A stretch of DNA of 64,000 nucleotides. Source: Streptomyces alanosinicus. GTDB taxonomy: Bacteria; Actinomycetota; Actinomycetes; Streptomycetales; Streptomycetaceae. The stretch lies in contig NZ_BMVG01000008.1 of NCBI RefSeq assembly GCF_014650595.1, positions 1-64,000 of the forward strand, in the 5' to 3' direction. A program made the position numbers and the translations under genes. This document shows positions 8,763 through 16,860 of this stretch, piece after piece; the first letter of the stretch is position 1, and each line of letters opens with the position of its first letter. The notes below the pieces were generated by a model. The model had not been told where the DNA came from. It worked only from the letters and a program-made list of their open reading frames with translations, and searched no databases.

Positions 8763-10151
8763 ATGTCCCACGCCGTCACCACGGCGCACAGTTCCGCGCT
8801 TTCAGGCACCGTTCCCCAGCCGCGCGCCGCGGCGTCCGGCGCGGACCGGGTCGCCGTCGTCTCCGCGAGCGTCGGCGCAGGTCACGACGGCGCCGCCGCC
8901 GAACTGGCCCGGCGTCTCACCGCGGACGGCTTCGCAGTGGACCGGTTCGACCTGCTGGACCTGCTGCCCGCCCGGCTCGGCCGGGCCGTCCAGGAGAGCT
9001 ATCACCGGATGCTCGTCCGGGCGCCGTGGGCCTACCAGCGGATCTACTCCAGCACCGAGCGCGCCGGGGGCGGCGGCCCGGCGTCGCGCGCGCTGCTGCG
9101 CTCCGCCGAGGACCGGGTGCTGCGCGCGCTGCCTCCAGGCACCGGAGCGGTCGTCTCCACCTACCCGGGAGCCAGCCGCGTCCTGGGCAACCTACGCCTC
9201 AAGGGGCGCTTGGGCGTTCCCGTCCTCACCTATCTGACCGACTTCTCGGTGCATCCGCTGTGGGTGGCGGCCGGCGTCGATGTGCACCTGGCGGCACACG
9301 CCGTGCCCGCAGCCCAGGCGCGGGCCGCCGGGGCCAAGGACGTACGGGTGTGCGGGCCGGTGACCGACCCGCGGTTCCGCCCGTGCGACGGGCGGCAACG
9401 CGCGCAGGCACGTGCCGCGTTCGGCCTGCCGGCGCGCGCGCCGCTCGCCCTCCTGGTCGCGGGCTCCTGGGGTGTCGGCCCCGTCCGCAAGGTCGCTCTG
9501 GAGCTGCGCGACTGCGGCGCCGCCGTCCCGGTCGTCGTGTGCGGCAGGAACGAGACCCTGGCCGGACAGCTGCGCGCGGACGGCATCGAGCACACGTACG
9601 GCTGGGTCGACGACATGCCCTCTCTGATGCACGCCGCGGATGTGCTCGTGCAGAACGCCGGCGGGCTCACCTCGCTGGAGGCGTTCGCCGCGGGCCTGCC
9701 CGTGGCCAGCTACCGCTGTATCCCGGGTCATGGGCTGACCAACGCGGCCGCCCTGGACGAAGCCGGCGTCGCCGCGTGGATCCGCGATCCGGCCGGCCTC
9801 AAGCCGGTGCTGTGCGACCTCATCGACGGCGCGCCCGGACAGCGACAGCGCGCGGCCGGCCTCGCCCTGTTCGCGCAGTCCCCGGACGGCGGTCCGGCGG
9901 CCGAGATAGCGCGAGTCCACCGATCGGACCTCCCCGACGGGCCTCCTCATCCTGCCAAACGGCGCCGCCCCGTGCTGCGCCGGTTCGTCACCACCACGGC
10001 GGTCGCGTCCGCCGTGTGGGCCGGCGTCGTCGGCACGGGACTGGCGACGACGCACGACGGCGCCGACCTCATGCACGCCATCGGCCACGGCCTCGACCTG
10101 GACGGACTCATGCCACACCAGGCATCGCAGCCGGGAGACCACCACTCATGA
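8763..10151 (+). CDS. MGDG synthase-like diacylglycerol glycosyltransferase (GT28)
   Basis: 462-residue GT-B enzyme of the monogalactosyldiacylglycerol synthase/UgtP group, expected to transfer a sugar from a nucleotide donor to diacylglycerol at the inner membrane face. The amino half shows the acceptor-domain motif VSASVGAGHDGAAAEL (residues about 32-47). The C-terminal half shows the donor domain: LLVAGSWGVGPV, YGWVDDMPSLMHAADV and QNAGGLTSLEAFAAGLPV. After about residue 395 a hydrophobic helix follows, unusual for the family. ATG 8763 has the ribosome site GGAGG at 8751-8755. Its stop overlaps the deacetylase start by four bases (ATGA), so the two are translationally coupled. BlaI-like operators lie upstream. 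Confidence 0.85.
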   Translation: MSHAVTTAHSSALSGTVPQPRAAASGADRVAVVSASVGAGHDGAAAELARRLTADGFAVDRFDLLDLLPARLGRAVQESYHRMLVRAPWAYQRIYSSTERAGGGGPASRALLRSAEDRVLRALPPGTGAVVSTYPGASRVLGNLRLKGRLGVPVLTYLTDFSVHPLWVAAGVDVHLAAHAVPAAQARAAGAKDVRVCGPVTDPRFRPCDGRQRAQARAAFGLPARAPLALLVAGSWGVGPVRKVALELRDCGAAVPVVVCGRNETLAGQLRADGIEHTYGWVDDMPSLMHAADVLVQNAGGLTSLEAFAAGLPVASYRCIPGHGLTNAAALDEAGVAAWIRDPAGLKPVLCDLIDGAPGQRQRAAGLALFAQSPDGGPAAEIARVHRSDLPDGPPHPAKRRRPVLRRFVTTTAVASAVWAGVVGTGLATTHDGADLMHAIGHGLDLDGLMPHQASQPGDHHS

Positions 10152-10939
10152 ACACCGCTCGCACACTCGGCGCCACCGCGGTCGGCCTGTCCGCTCTCGC
10201 CGTCGCCCACGCCGCGCCCGTCGTCTCCACGTTCGGTCCGCTGCGCAACCGCGTCATGCCCCGTCTGTCGGGCCGCGGCCGCCCCGACCACATCGCGCTC
10301 ACCTTCGACGACGGCCCGGATCCCCGGTCCACCCCGCACTTCCTGCGACTGCTCGCCGAACGCCAGGTGCAGGCCACCTTCTTCCTGCTGGGCGGCGAGG
10401 CGCACCGCTCCCCCGGTCTGGTGCGCGAGATCGCCGCCGCCGGCCACGAGATAGGCGTCCACGGCTGGCGGCACCGCCCCCTGCTGCTGCGCGGCCCCCG
10501 GGCCACATACGACGACCTGTGCCGTGTCCGTGACACCGTCGCCGGCCTCACCGGGCGCCCGCCCGCCCTCTTCCGGCCGCCGTACGGTGTCATGTCGACC
10601 GCCGCCCATGTGGCGGCCCGCCGCCTCGGCCTCACCCCCGTGCTGTGGACCTGCTGGGGCGAGGACTGGACCGCCCGTGCCACCCCGGAGTCCGTGCACC
10701 GCACGGTCACCGCCGACCTGGACGGCGGCGGCACGATCCTTCTGCACGACTCCGACTGCACCTCCGCCCCCGAAGCATGGCGCTCGGCGCTCGGCGCACT
10801 CCCCCGCATCCTCGACACCTGCGAGGAACGGGGCTACAGGGTCGGCCGGTTGCTCGACCACGGATGGCCTGTGCGGAATGCGATGTACCGGCCGAGCGGT
10901 GACTACCTCGACGACCTCGGCGTCACCCGGCCGGCATGA
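10148..10939 (+). CDS. Polysaccharide deacetylase (NodB/CE4 family)
   Basis: 263-residue CE4 enzyme with an amino-terminal hydrophobic segment (ALAVAHAAP), so probably anchored or exported. CE4 motifs are in order: motif 1 TFDDGPD, motif 2 HGWRH (metal His pair), motif 3 RPPYG, then WTCWGEDW, and LLHDSD for motif 5. The catalytic Asp pair and both metal histidines are present, so activity on N-acetylated glycan (peptidoglycan or another polymer) is likely. It is coupled by an ATGA overlap to the glycolipid synthase, so glycolipid formation and glycan deacetylation are co-expressed. Confidence 0.9.
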   Translation: MNTARTLGATAVGLSALAVAHAAPVVSTFGPLRNRVMPRLSGRGRPDHIALTFDDGPDPRSTPHFLRLLAERQVQATFFLLGGEAHRSPGLVREIAAAGHEIGVHGWRHRPLLLRGPRATYDDLCRVRDTVAGLTGRPPALFRPPYGVMSTAAHVAARRLGLTPVLWTCWGEDWTARATPESVHRTVTADLDGGGTILLHDSDCTSAPEAWRSALGALPRILDTCEERGYRVGRLLDHGWPVRNAMYRPSGDYLDDLGVTRPA

Positions 10940-10941
10940 GC

Positions 10942-10960
10942 CCGGGTCAGTCCGACCCGG
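10942..10960. terminator. Short bidirectional hairpin between convergent genes
   Basis: CCGGGTC-AGTCC-GACCCGG: 7-bp perfect arms directly after the deacetylase stop and spanning the stop of the minus-strand flavoprotein gene. Confidence 0.45.
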
Positions 10961-11702
10961 TACCGGTACCGGTCAACAGGTCGGCGACCTGTGAACGGAC
11001 GACGTCCCATGCGCCGGCCGGCAGCTCGCCGACAGCCGTGGAACGCAGCGCGTCGAGGACCTCGTCGACGTCAGGGCCGGTGCCGGTGCCGGTGTCAGTG
11101 CCGGTGGCGCACGCGGTGTCGGCGCTGAGCACCTCGTAGCCGTCGCGTACGGCCACCCGCAGGCGGCCGCCGCCGTCCTCCGCATGCACCGCGGAGGCGA
11201 CGACGAGGGGCGGCCGTCCGCCCGCCTCGCCGGGGAGTTTGCGGTAGGCGCAGGCGATCGGTTCACGCCATCGCAGACTGAGCAGGACAGGACGCTTGGC
11301 CACCAGCTCGGCCAGGTCTGTCTCATGCACTCCGTCGGACTCCAGCACCGTGGCGCGGGCGTCCAGAGCGAGGGCCGCGGGGAGCAGACAGCGCAGCGTG
11401 CTGCCGACGAGGTTGCCGCCGACGGTCGCCGTGCGGCGCACGGCCCCGGTGCCCACCTGGGCGGCGGCCGAGCGCAGCACGTCCGGCACGCCGTCGCGTA
11501 TGCGGTGCAGGACCACCGCACCGCCCACGGTCTGCGGCCCCAGCACATTGGCCTCCGGCAACTCACGCAGGGACATGGCCAGTTCGGGAAAGCCGTCCCG
11601 CTGCCATGTGGCCCACATGAGTGTGGCCCCGCCGATGGGCACCGCTCCTTCCGCCAGGCACTCCTGCGCTTCGGACACCGACGTGGGCAGACGCAACAGC
11701 AC
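10947..11702 (-). CDS. CoxM-like FAD-binding subunit of a molybdenum hydroxylase, orphan
   Basis: The sequence matches the FAD_binding_5 and CO dehydrogenase flavoprotein C-terminal domains: VPIGGATLMW for the first FAD-contacting loop, TATVGGNLVGSTLR for the second (TxGGN), and LPGEAGGRPPLVVASAV in the C-terminal domain. The start at GTG 11702 gives VLLRLPTSVSEAQ, which is where the family begins; the frame is open to 11816, but that extension is not family-like. 251 residues is slightly short of the usual 280-300. The tail encodes a TGTDTGTGTG low-complexity run. No molybdopterin or 2Fe-2S subunit genes are adjacent, so this is an orphan flavoprotein, perhaps left over from a lost operon. 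Confidence 0.75.
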   Translation of the reverse strand: MLLRLPTSVSEAQECLAEGAVPIGGATLMWATWQRDGFPELAMSLRELPEANVLGPQTVGGAVVLHRIRDGVPDVLRSAAAQVGTGAVRRTATVGGNLVGSTLRCLLPAALALDARATVLESDGVHETDLAELVAKRPVLLSLRWREPIACAYRKLPGEAGGRPPLVVASAVHAEDGGGRLRVAVRDGYEVLSADTACATGTDTGTGTGPDVDEVLDALRSTAVGELPAGAWDVVRSQVADLLTGTGTGSD

Positions 11703-11861
11703 AGCGACCGACCTGCCTTCCTGGGATGTCGGGCGAAGACGGTAGGTAGAGTTCTGGCCACCTCCCGCCGCGAAGGCAGTTTTCTCGCCAGGGCGGGGGC
11801 GCGTACAGGGGCTCACACGAGCACGCCGAGGGGTCGCGCGCCGGTACGGCGCATCGGCCGG

Positions 11862-12533
11862 CTACTGCCGAGCGGTGATTCCGCTCAGGATGAGGTCGAT
11901 GCCGGCGAGGAACTCCGCCCGGTCGTCGTGCTCGGGCAGTTGGCCGGCGACGCTCCGGGTGAACGGGTACTGGTCAGGGTCGAGTTCCGCCCATTGGGCC
12001 GCGACGGCGTCGAGGAATTCGGTCCGGTCCGTGCCCGGTCGGACCGTCCGGCCGTTGGCGGCGTTCTGGCCCGCCACTCCGAGGATGTAGCTCAGCAACG
12101 CCGACGCCGCGGTGAACTGGGCGGCTTCCGGCACGCGGAGCGCCTGCACCTGGCGTCCGACACGCTCGAAGACCCGCAGCATCGGCGACTGCCCCGGCGC
12201 GTGGGCCAGGTGCGTGCCGACCCAGGGGTGGGCGTCGATCGCGTCGAACACGCCGCGAGCGAGGGCGCGGATCGCCTCCTGCGGCGTCGCGTCGGCGTCG
12301 TCGCCGGCGATGGCGGTGGTGACGACGGCCTCGGTGGCGGCACCGAGGAGCTCGGCCTTGCCCGTGACATGCCAGTAGATCGCCCCTGGGCCGGTCGCAA
12401 GGCGCTCGGCGAGTGCGCGGAACGTGAGACCGCTCTCGCCCACCGTGTCGAGGAGTTCCACGGCGGCGCTGACGATGCGCTCGCGGGAGAGCGGTTCCTG
12501 CCGTCGGTCCGGGCGACGCGTCCTGGTTGCCAT
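11862..12533 (-). CDS. TetR-family repressor
   Basis: 223-residue regulator. Residues about 15-62 form the HTH: RERIVSAAVELLDTVGESGL, then FRALAERLATGPGAIYWHV. The remainder is the helical ligand-binding domain, resembling the TetR_C group. It is divergent from the TetX-like monooxygenase gene, and three near-identical 15-bp palindromes fill the 149-bp gap. A drug- or metabolite-inducible repressor/oxygenase pair is the natural reading; the inducer is unknown. Confidence 0.88.
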   Translation of the reverse strand: MATRTRRPDRRQEPLSRERIVSAAVELLDTVGESGLTFRALAERLATGPGAIYWHVTGKAELLGAATEAVVTTAIAGDDADATPQEAIRALARGVFDAIDAHPWVGTHLAHAPGQSPMLRVFERVGRQVQALRVPEAAQFTAASALLSYILGVAGQNAANGRTVRPGTDRTEFLDAVAAQWAELDPDQYPFTRSVAGQLPEHDDRAEFLAGIDLILSGITARQ

Positions 12534-12552
12534 GGCGGCATTCTAGACGCCC

Positions 12553-12622
12553 TGGAACGATGTTCCACCTTGACATTCTATGGAACGCCGTTCCACTCTG
12601 TATGCGCTGGAACGACGTTCCA
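12553..12622. promoter_or_regulatory. Three tandem TetR-type operators
   Basis: TGGAACGATGTTCCA (12553-12567), TGGAACGCCGTTCCA (12581-12595) and TGGAACGACGTTCCA (12608-12622) share perfect TGGAAC/GTTCCA arms around a variable 3-bp centre. Centres are 28 and 27 bp apart. All three sit between the divergent TetR and monooxygenase starts, so the TetR protein is the obvious ligand. Confidence 0.9.
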
Positions 12623-12682
12623 GACGCGTTTCGCCGGGTGTCCGCCCAGCGACCCGCTCTCCCTGCCCAGGAAGGAAGCACC

Positions 12683-13816
12683 ATGACCACTCCGGTCACG
12701 ATCATCGGCGCGGGACTCGGCGGACTGACGCTCGCCCGCGTCCTCCACGTCCACGGCATCCCGGCGACGGTCTACGAAGCGGAGACGTCCCCCACGGCCC
12801 GCCCCCAGGGCGGTCTGCTCGACATCCACGACCACAACGGACAACTCGCCCTCAAGGCGGCCGGCCTGTTCGAGGAGTTCCTCGGCATCATCCACCAGGG
12901 CGCCGAGGCGACACGGGTACTCGACAAGGACGGGAAGGTCCTGCTGGACGAGCCCGACGACGGTACCGGCGGACGGCCCGAGGTGCGCCGCGGCGATCTC
13001 CGGGACATCCTGCTCGACTCGCTGCCCGCCGGCACGGTCCGGTGGGGGCGCAAGGTCACCGCGGTCCGGCCCCTCGGCGGCGGCCGGCACGAGGCGACGT
13101 TCGCGGACGGGGCGAGCGTCGCGACGGATCTGCTGGTCGGCGCGGACGGAGCATGGTCGAGGATCCGTCCGCTGCTGTCCGACGCCGAGCCCGAGTACGT
13201 CGGTACGGCCTTGATCGAGACCTTCCTGTTCGACAGCGACACCCGGCACCCGGCCAGCGCGCGGGCCGCCGGCAACGGTTCGCTCTTCGCGCTCGCCCCC
13301 GGCAAGGGGATCTGCGCCCACCGCGAGCCGGACGGCGTCCTGCACGCCTATGTGACGCTCCGGAAGCCGCAGGAGTGGACGGACGCCATCGACTTCACCG
13401 ACGCCGGCGCGGCCACGGCCCGCATCGCCGCGGAGTTCCACGACTGGGCCCCGGAACTCACCGCGCTGATCACCGGCAGCGGGACCGCCCCCGTCCCGCG
13501 CACCCTCAAGGCCCTGCCGATCGAACACCGTTGGGACCGGGTGCCCGGCGTGACGCTGCTCGGCGACGCCGCCCATCTGATGGCCCCGTCCGGCGAGGGA
13601 GCCAATCTCGCCATGTACGACGGCGCCGAACTCGGCAACGCCCTCGCCGCGCACCCGGACGACACCGAGGCCGCGCTCATCGCGTACGAGGAGGCGCTGT
13701 TCCCGCGCAGCACCGCCGCTGCCGCCGAGGCCTCCCACATCCACCGGCTGTGCCTCGACGACAACGCCCCGCACAGCCTCGTCGGCTTCTTCACCCTCGA
13801 TGAGCAGACGGGGTGA
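12683..13816 (+). CDS. TetX-like FAD-dependent monooxygenase
   Basis: 377-residue class A flavin monooxygenase. It has the dinucleotide motif IIGAGLGGLTLARVL (residues about 6-20), the ribityl/DG motif LLVGADGAWSRIR, and the GD motif LLGDAAHLMAPSGEGANLA. LLDIHDHNGQLALKAAGL and RRGDLRDILLDSL closely follow the pattern of TetX and other tetracycline-destructase-type enzymes, so a drug or polyketide substrate is plausible, although most relatives of this type are uncharacterised. ATG 12683 follows GGAAGGAAG at 12669-12677. Expression is predicted to be repressed by the divergent TetR protein through three operators. Confidence 0.85.
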   Translation: MTTPVTIIGAGLGGLTLARVLHVHGIPATVYEAETSPTARPQGGLLDIHDHNGQLALKAAGLFEEFLGIIHQGAEATRVLDKDGKVLLDEPDDGTGGRPEVRRGDLRDILLDSLPAGTVRWGRKVTAVRPLGGGRHEATFADGASVATDLLVGADGAWSRIRPLLSDAEPEYVGTALIETFLFDSDTRHPASARAAGNGSLFALAPGKGICAHREPDGVLHAYVTLRKPQEWTDAIDFTDAGAATARIAAEFHDWAPELTALITGSGTAPVPRTLKALPIEHRWDRVPGVTLLGDAAHLMAPSGEGANLAMYDGAELGNALAAHPDDTEAALIAYEEALFPRSTAAAAEASHIHRLCLDDNAPHSLVGFFTLDEQTG

Positions 13817-13885
13817 CTCACCGCGCGATCTCGACCGCGGCGACGTACTGATGGAGGACGGCGTGATTCAAGGGCACGGAACCGG

Positions 13886-13996
13886 ATGAGCAGACACGCC
13901 AGGATCGCGGTAGTCGGCGACCATAACCCGGTAGCCGAACCAGACGTCATGACACCCTCGCCCAACGCGCAGAACCTCCCGACCCGAAGACCCTGA
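13886..13996 (+). other. Short chimeric reading frame before the TetR gene
   Basis: ATG 13886 opens a 36-codon frame MSRHARIAVVGDHNPV... that runs in frame into MTPSPNAQNLPTRRP and stops at TGA 13994. The first part resembles the start of CTP-synthase-like glutamine amidotransferase proteins (RIALVGD..P). The second part looks like the natural start of the TetR protein that continues in another frame. It may be a fusion scar of two gene starts. Confidence 0.3.
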
Positions 13997-14657
13997 GCCG
14001 GAAGGCACCCGGCCGTCGGCCCGACGTCGCCCCGGGGGCCGTACCGCCCGCATTCGCGCGCAGGTCCTCGACGCGGTCCTCGTAGAACTCGGTGAACACG
14101 TCTATGACGGGCTCACCGTGGACGCCGTCGCCGTCCGTGCCGACGTGCACCGCACCACGGTGTACCGGCGCTGGGGCGATGTCGGCGGACTGCTCGCCGA
14201 CGTTCTCGACGCGGCGGGCGACGACGACTGGCAGCCACCGGACACGGGCTCACCCGAAGGCGATCTGACGGCACTGAACCAGGAGATCCAGTCGGCCCTG
14301 ACCGCGGAGCCGACGATCGTGGCAGCGCTGATCGCCGCCTCGTTCCGCTCCGAGCAGGCCGCCCACGCCCGACAGCGGCTCTGGGAGGACCGGTACGCCC
14401 GCTGCGAGCTCATCGTCAGCCGGGCTGTCCGGCGCGGCGAGCTTGCACCGCGCATCGACGCCAGGCGACTCCTCATCACCGCCACCGCGCCGCTGTACCA
14501 CCACCTTGTGCTCCTGCGCACCCCGCCCGACCCGCGACTGCCGGGCGACGCGGCCAGAACCGCCGCACTCGCCGCGGCCGCCGGCGCCTTAGCGACCACG
14601 GCGCCCCGGTGTCCGACACACGCTTCGGGCCCTCTCTGCGGCGGGGATTGTCCCTGA
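13949..14657 (+). pseudogene. TetR-family regulator with frameshifted amino terminus
   Basis: From about 14040 one frame reads ARIRAQVLDAVLVELGEHV, then LTVDAVAVRADVHRTTVYRRW and a full TetR ligand domain to the stop at 14657. No ATG, GTG or TTG lies in that frame between the stop at 13950 and GTG 14118, and starting at 14118 would remove helix 1 of the HTH. The likely original start is ATG 13949 (MTPSPNAQNLPTRRP), which ends at TGA 13994 in a different frame. A one-base indel near 13990 would restore a normal protein of about 235 residues. It is either a recent pseudogene or a sequencing indel. Confidence 0.6.
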
Positions 14658-14670
14658 CCCCGCGTCAGGG
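14652..14670 (+). terminator. Inverted repeat at the end of the TetR gene
   Basis: CCCTGAC-CCCGC-GTCAGGG, 7-bp perfect arms overlapping the TetR stop (TGA 14655-14657). It could be a terminator or an operator for the following regulator. Confidence 0.4.
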
Positions 14671-14672
14671 TT

Positions 14673-14700
14673 GGAGCATTGAGATGTCGGAGCATTGAGA
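14673..14700 (+). repeat. 12-bp direct repeat before the AsnC-type gene
   Basis: GGAGCATTGAGA occurs at 14673-14684 and again at 14689-14700, immediately before ATG 14702. The second copy supplies GGAG upstream of the start, so the repeat may duplicate the ribosome site or form a binding site for the Lrp-type product. Confidence 0.5.
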
Positions 14701-14701
14701 G

Positions 14702-15679
14702 ATGGAGAAAGCCGGTCATCAGCTGAATGAAACGGACAGCCGGATCGCCGCCGCGATGCTGGCGTCCCCGCGTGCCTCGTGGCGCACGGTCGGCCGTGTC
14801 CTGGGCGTCTCGGAACGTACGGTGGTACGTCGCGCGGCACCGCTGTTCCACGGCGGGACGCTGCGTGCCACGGCCGTACGCAACCCGGTCTGGTTCCCCG
14901 AGCTGATTCCGCTGGCCCTGCGCATCCGGTGCCGGCCCAACCGGATCAGCGCCATCGCGGCCACCCTGGCCCGGCGCCCCGACACCCTCTGGGTGGACGT
15001 CCTCGGCGGCGGCGACGAAATCTGCACCATCCTGTTCCTGGACGGGCCGGACGCGCGGAACGCGCTGCTGCTGCGCGATCTTCCCGCCACCCCTGCGGTC
15101 CGGTCGTGGACCTCTCATGTCCTCCTGCGGGTCTTCCCCGCCGGCTTCGACTGGAGCGGTGGTCTGCTGTCAGAAACCGAACTGACCAGTCTGCGCCAGG
15201 ACTTGCCCGCGGCGCCCGCCCCTTCCGGGCTTCTGCCCGTCGACCATCAGCTGATCGCGGGGCTGACGGAGGACGGACGAGCCTCCTACACCGACCTCGC
15301 CCGCCGCGCCGACACCACTCCTGTCACCGCGCGCCGTCGCCTGGAGGCACTGGTGGGCGGGCAGGTGCTCAGGCTCGCGACCGAGGTCGATCTCGCCAGG
15401 CTGGGCATCCGCACCGAGGCCCTCCTGTGGATCACTGTCGCACCCGGCCGCCTGGAGGAGACGGGACAGCGGCTCAGCCGCCACCCCCAGGTCCGCTTCG
15501 CCTCCGCCACGACCGGCCCGGCCAATCTCCTCGTGGCCGTCGCCGCAGCCGACCTCGACGCGCTCTACCACTTCCTGAGCGACACCGTCGGTGCCCTCAC
15601 ACACATCTCCACCGTCGAGGTCACCCCTCTCCTGACCGGGGTCAAGAGAACGGGACTTGTCCGCCCGGGCAGCCTCTGA
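14702..15679 (+). CDS. Tandem-domain Lrp/AsnC-family regulator
   Basis: 325 residues, twice the size of a standard Lrp. It is built as two copies of HTH plus ligand-binding domain. First half: LNETDSRIAAAMLASPRASW with VGRVLGVSERTVVRRA (about 8-50). Second half: LLPVDHQLIAGLTEDGRASY with LARRADTTPVTARRRLEALV (about 178-225), followed by a RAM-like region TEALLWITVAPGRLE...HISTVEVTPLL. Such duplicated AsnC proteins are known in streptomycetes and act like covalent dimers. The zinc dehydrogenase 170 bp downstream on the same strand is a candidate target. Confidence 0.85.
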   Translation: MEKAGHQLNETDSRIAAAMLASPRASWRTVGRVLGVSERTVVRRAAPLFHGGTLRATAVRNPVWFPELIPLALRIRCRPNRISAIAATLARRPDTLWVDVLGGGDEICTILFLDGPDARNALLLRDLPATPAVRSWTSHVLLRVFPAGFDWSGGLLSETELTSLRQDLPAAPAPSGLLPVDHQLIAGLTEDGRASYTDLARRADTTPVTARRRLEALVGGQVLRLATEVDLARLGIRTEALLWITVAPGRLEETGQRLSRHPQVRFASATTGPANLLVAVAAADLDALYHFLSDTVGALTHISTVEVTPLLTGVKRTGLVRPGSL

Positions 15680-15849
15680 GGCCGGCCTGTCCCAGATCGG
15701 CCCGAGCGGCGAAGCAGGCGCGTGGGGTCCCCGAGGCCGCAGCACCGACCACACGAGCCCCAGGGGTCCCCTCTCTCCACACCGTGCGCCTGCCGTGCTG
15801 CCGGGCCACACTGGAGGGGGAAGGCGTGGAGAGGACGGGGGCGCGGTCG

Positions 15850-16851
15850 ATGCGCGCTTGGGTGGTGGCCCGGCCGGGACCCGTCGAGGAGGAGCCGCTG
15901 CGGCTCGTGGAGCGGCCCGTCCCGGTGCCGGAGGCCGGTGAGTTGCGGGTGCAGGTGCGGGCGTGCGGTGTGTGCCGTACGGATCTGCACGTGGCCGAGG
16001 GTGACCTGCCGGTGCGCCGGGCGGGAGTGACGCCCGGGCACGAGGTGGTCGGCACGGTCGACGCCGTCGGCGCGGGCGTGGGCGGGTGGGCGACGGGCGA
16101 CCGGGTGGGCGTGGCATGGCTGCGCCGCACGGACGGCACCTGCGCGTACTGCCTGCGCGGGGACGAGAACCTGTGTCCCGGTTCCGAGTACACCGGCTGG
16201 GACGCGGACGGCGGTTACGCCGAGTACACCACCGTTCCGGCCGCTTTCGCCTACCGGCTGCCGGCGGACGTGGACGACATCGCGCTGGCGCCGTTGCTGT
16301 GCGCGGGGATCATCGGGTACCGGGCGCTGCTGCGCACATCACTGCCGCCGGGCGGGCGCCTCGGGCTGTACGGATTCGGCGGCAGCGCGCACCTGTGCGC
16401 GCAGGTCGCCCTGGCCCAGGGCGCCACCGTGCACGTCCTGACCCGCGACGAGGCCTCCCGACGCCTGGCACTGGACCTCGGTTGTGCCTCGGCCCGCGGA
16501 GTGTACGACCGTCCGCCGGAGCCGCTGGACGGGGCGATCCTGTTCGCGCCGGCCGGCGAGCTCGTACCGGTGGCGCTGCGCGCGCTGGACCGGGGCGGGG
16601 TCCTCGCCATCGCGGGTATCCACCTCAGCGACATCCCCGTCCTGCACTACGACAGCGAACTCTTCCACGAAAGAGAGTTGCGCAGCGTCACCTCCAACAC
16701 CCGGGACAACGGCCGGGACTTCCTGCACCTCGCGGCCCGCTACGGCGTCCGCGCCACCACCCATCCCTACCCCCTCTCCGACGCTCCGCGGGCACTGCGA
16801 GACCTGAAGGCGGGACGCTTCGACGGGGCGGCCGTCCTGCTGAACGGGTAG
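15850..16851 (+). CDS. Zinc-dependent alcohol dehydrogenase (MDR family)
   Basis: 333-residue medium-chain dehydrogenase. Catalytic zinc ligands are seen in CGVCRTDLHV and GHEVVG. The structural zinc cluster is CAYCLRGDENLC with an upstream Cys-free loop. The NAD(P) fold is GLYGFGGSAHLCAQVA (GxGGxA-like), and the Tyr-rich EYTGWDADGGYAEY segment is typical of AdhA-like enzymes. Unlike the copy at 3028 it is full length. ATG 15850 is chosen because MRAWVV is the usual opening; GTG 15826 is in frame upstream. A HIT-family gene follows after 9 bp, so the two are probably co-transcribed. Confidence 0.85.
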   Translation: MRAWVVARPGPVEEEPLRLVERPVPVPEAGELRVQVRACGVCRTDLHVAEGDLPVRRAGVTPGHEVVGTVDAVGAGVGGWATGDRVGVAWLRRTDGTCAYCLRGDENLCPGSEYTGWDADGGYAEYTTVPAAFAYRLPADVDDIALAPLLCAGIIGYRALLRTSLPPGGRLGLYGFGGSAHLCAQVALAQGATVHVLTRDEASRRLALDLGCASARGVYDRPPEPLDGAILFAPAGELVPVALRALDRGGVLAIAGIHLSDIPVLHYDSELFHERELRSVTSNTRDNGRDFLHLAARYGVRATTHPYPLSDAPRALRDLKAGRFDGAAVLLNG

Positions 16852-16860
16852 GTTGGACCC

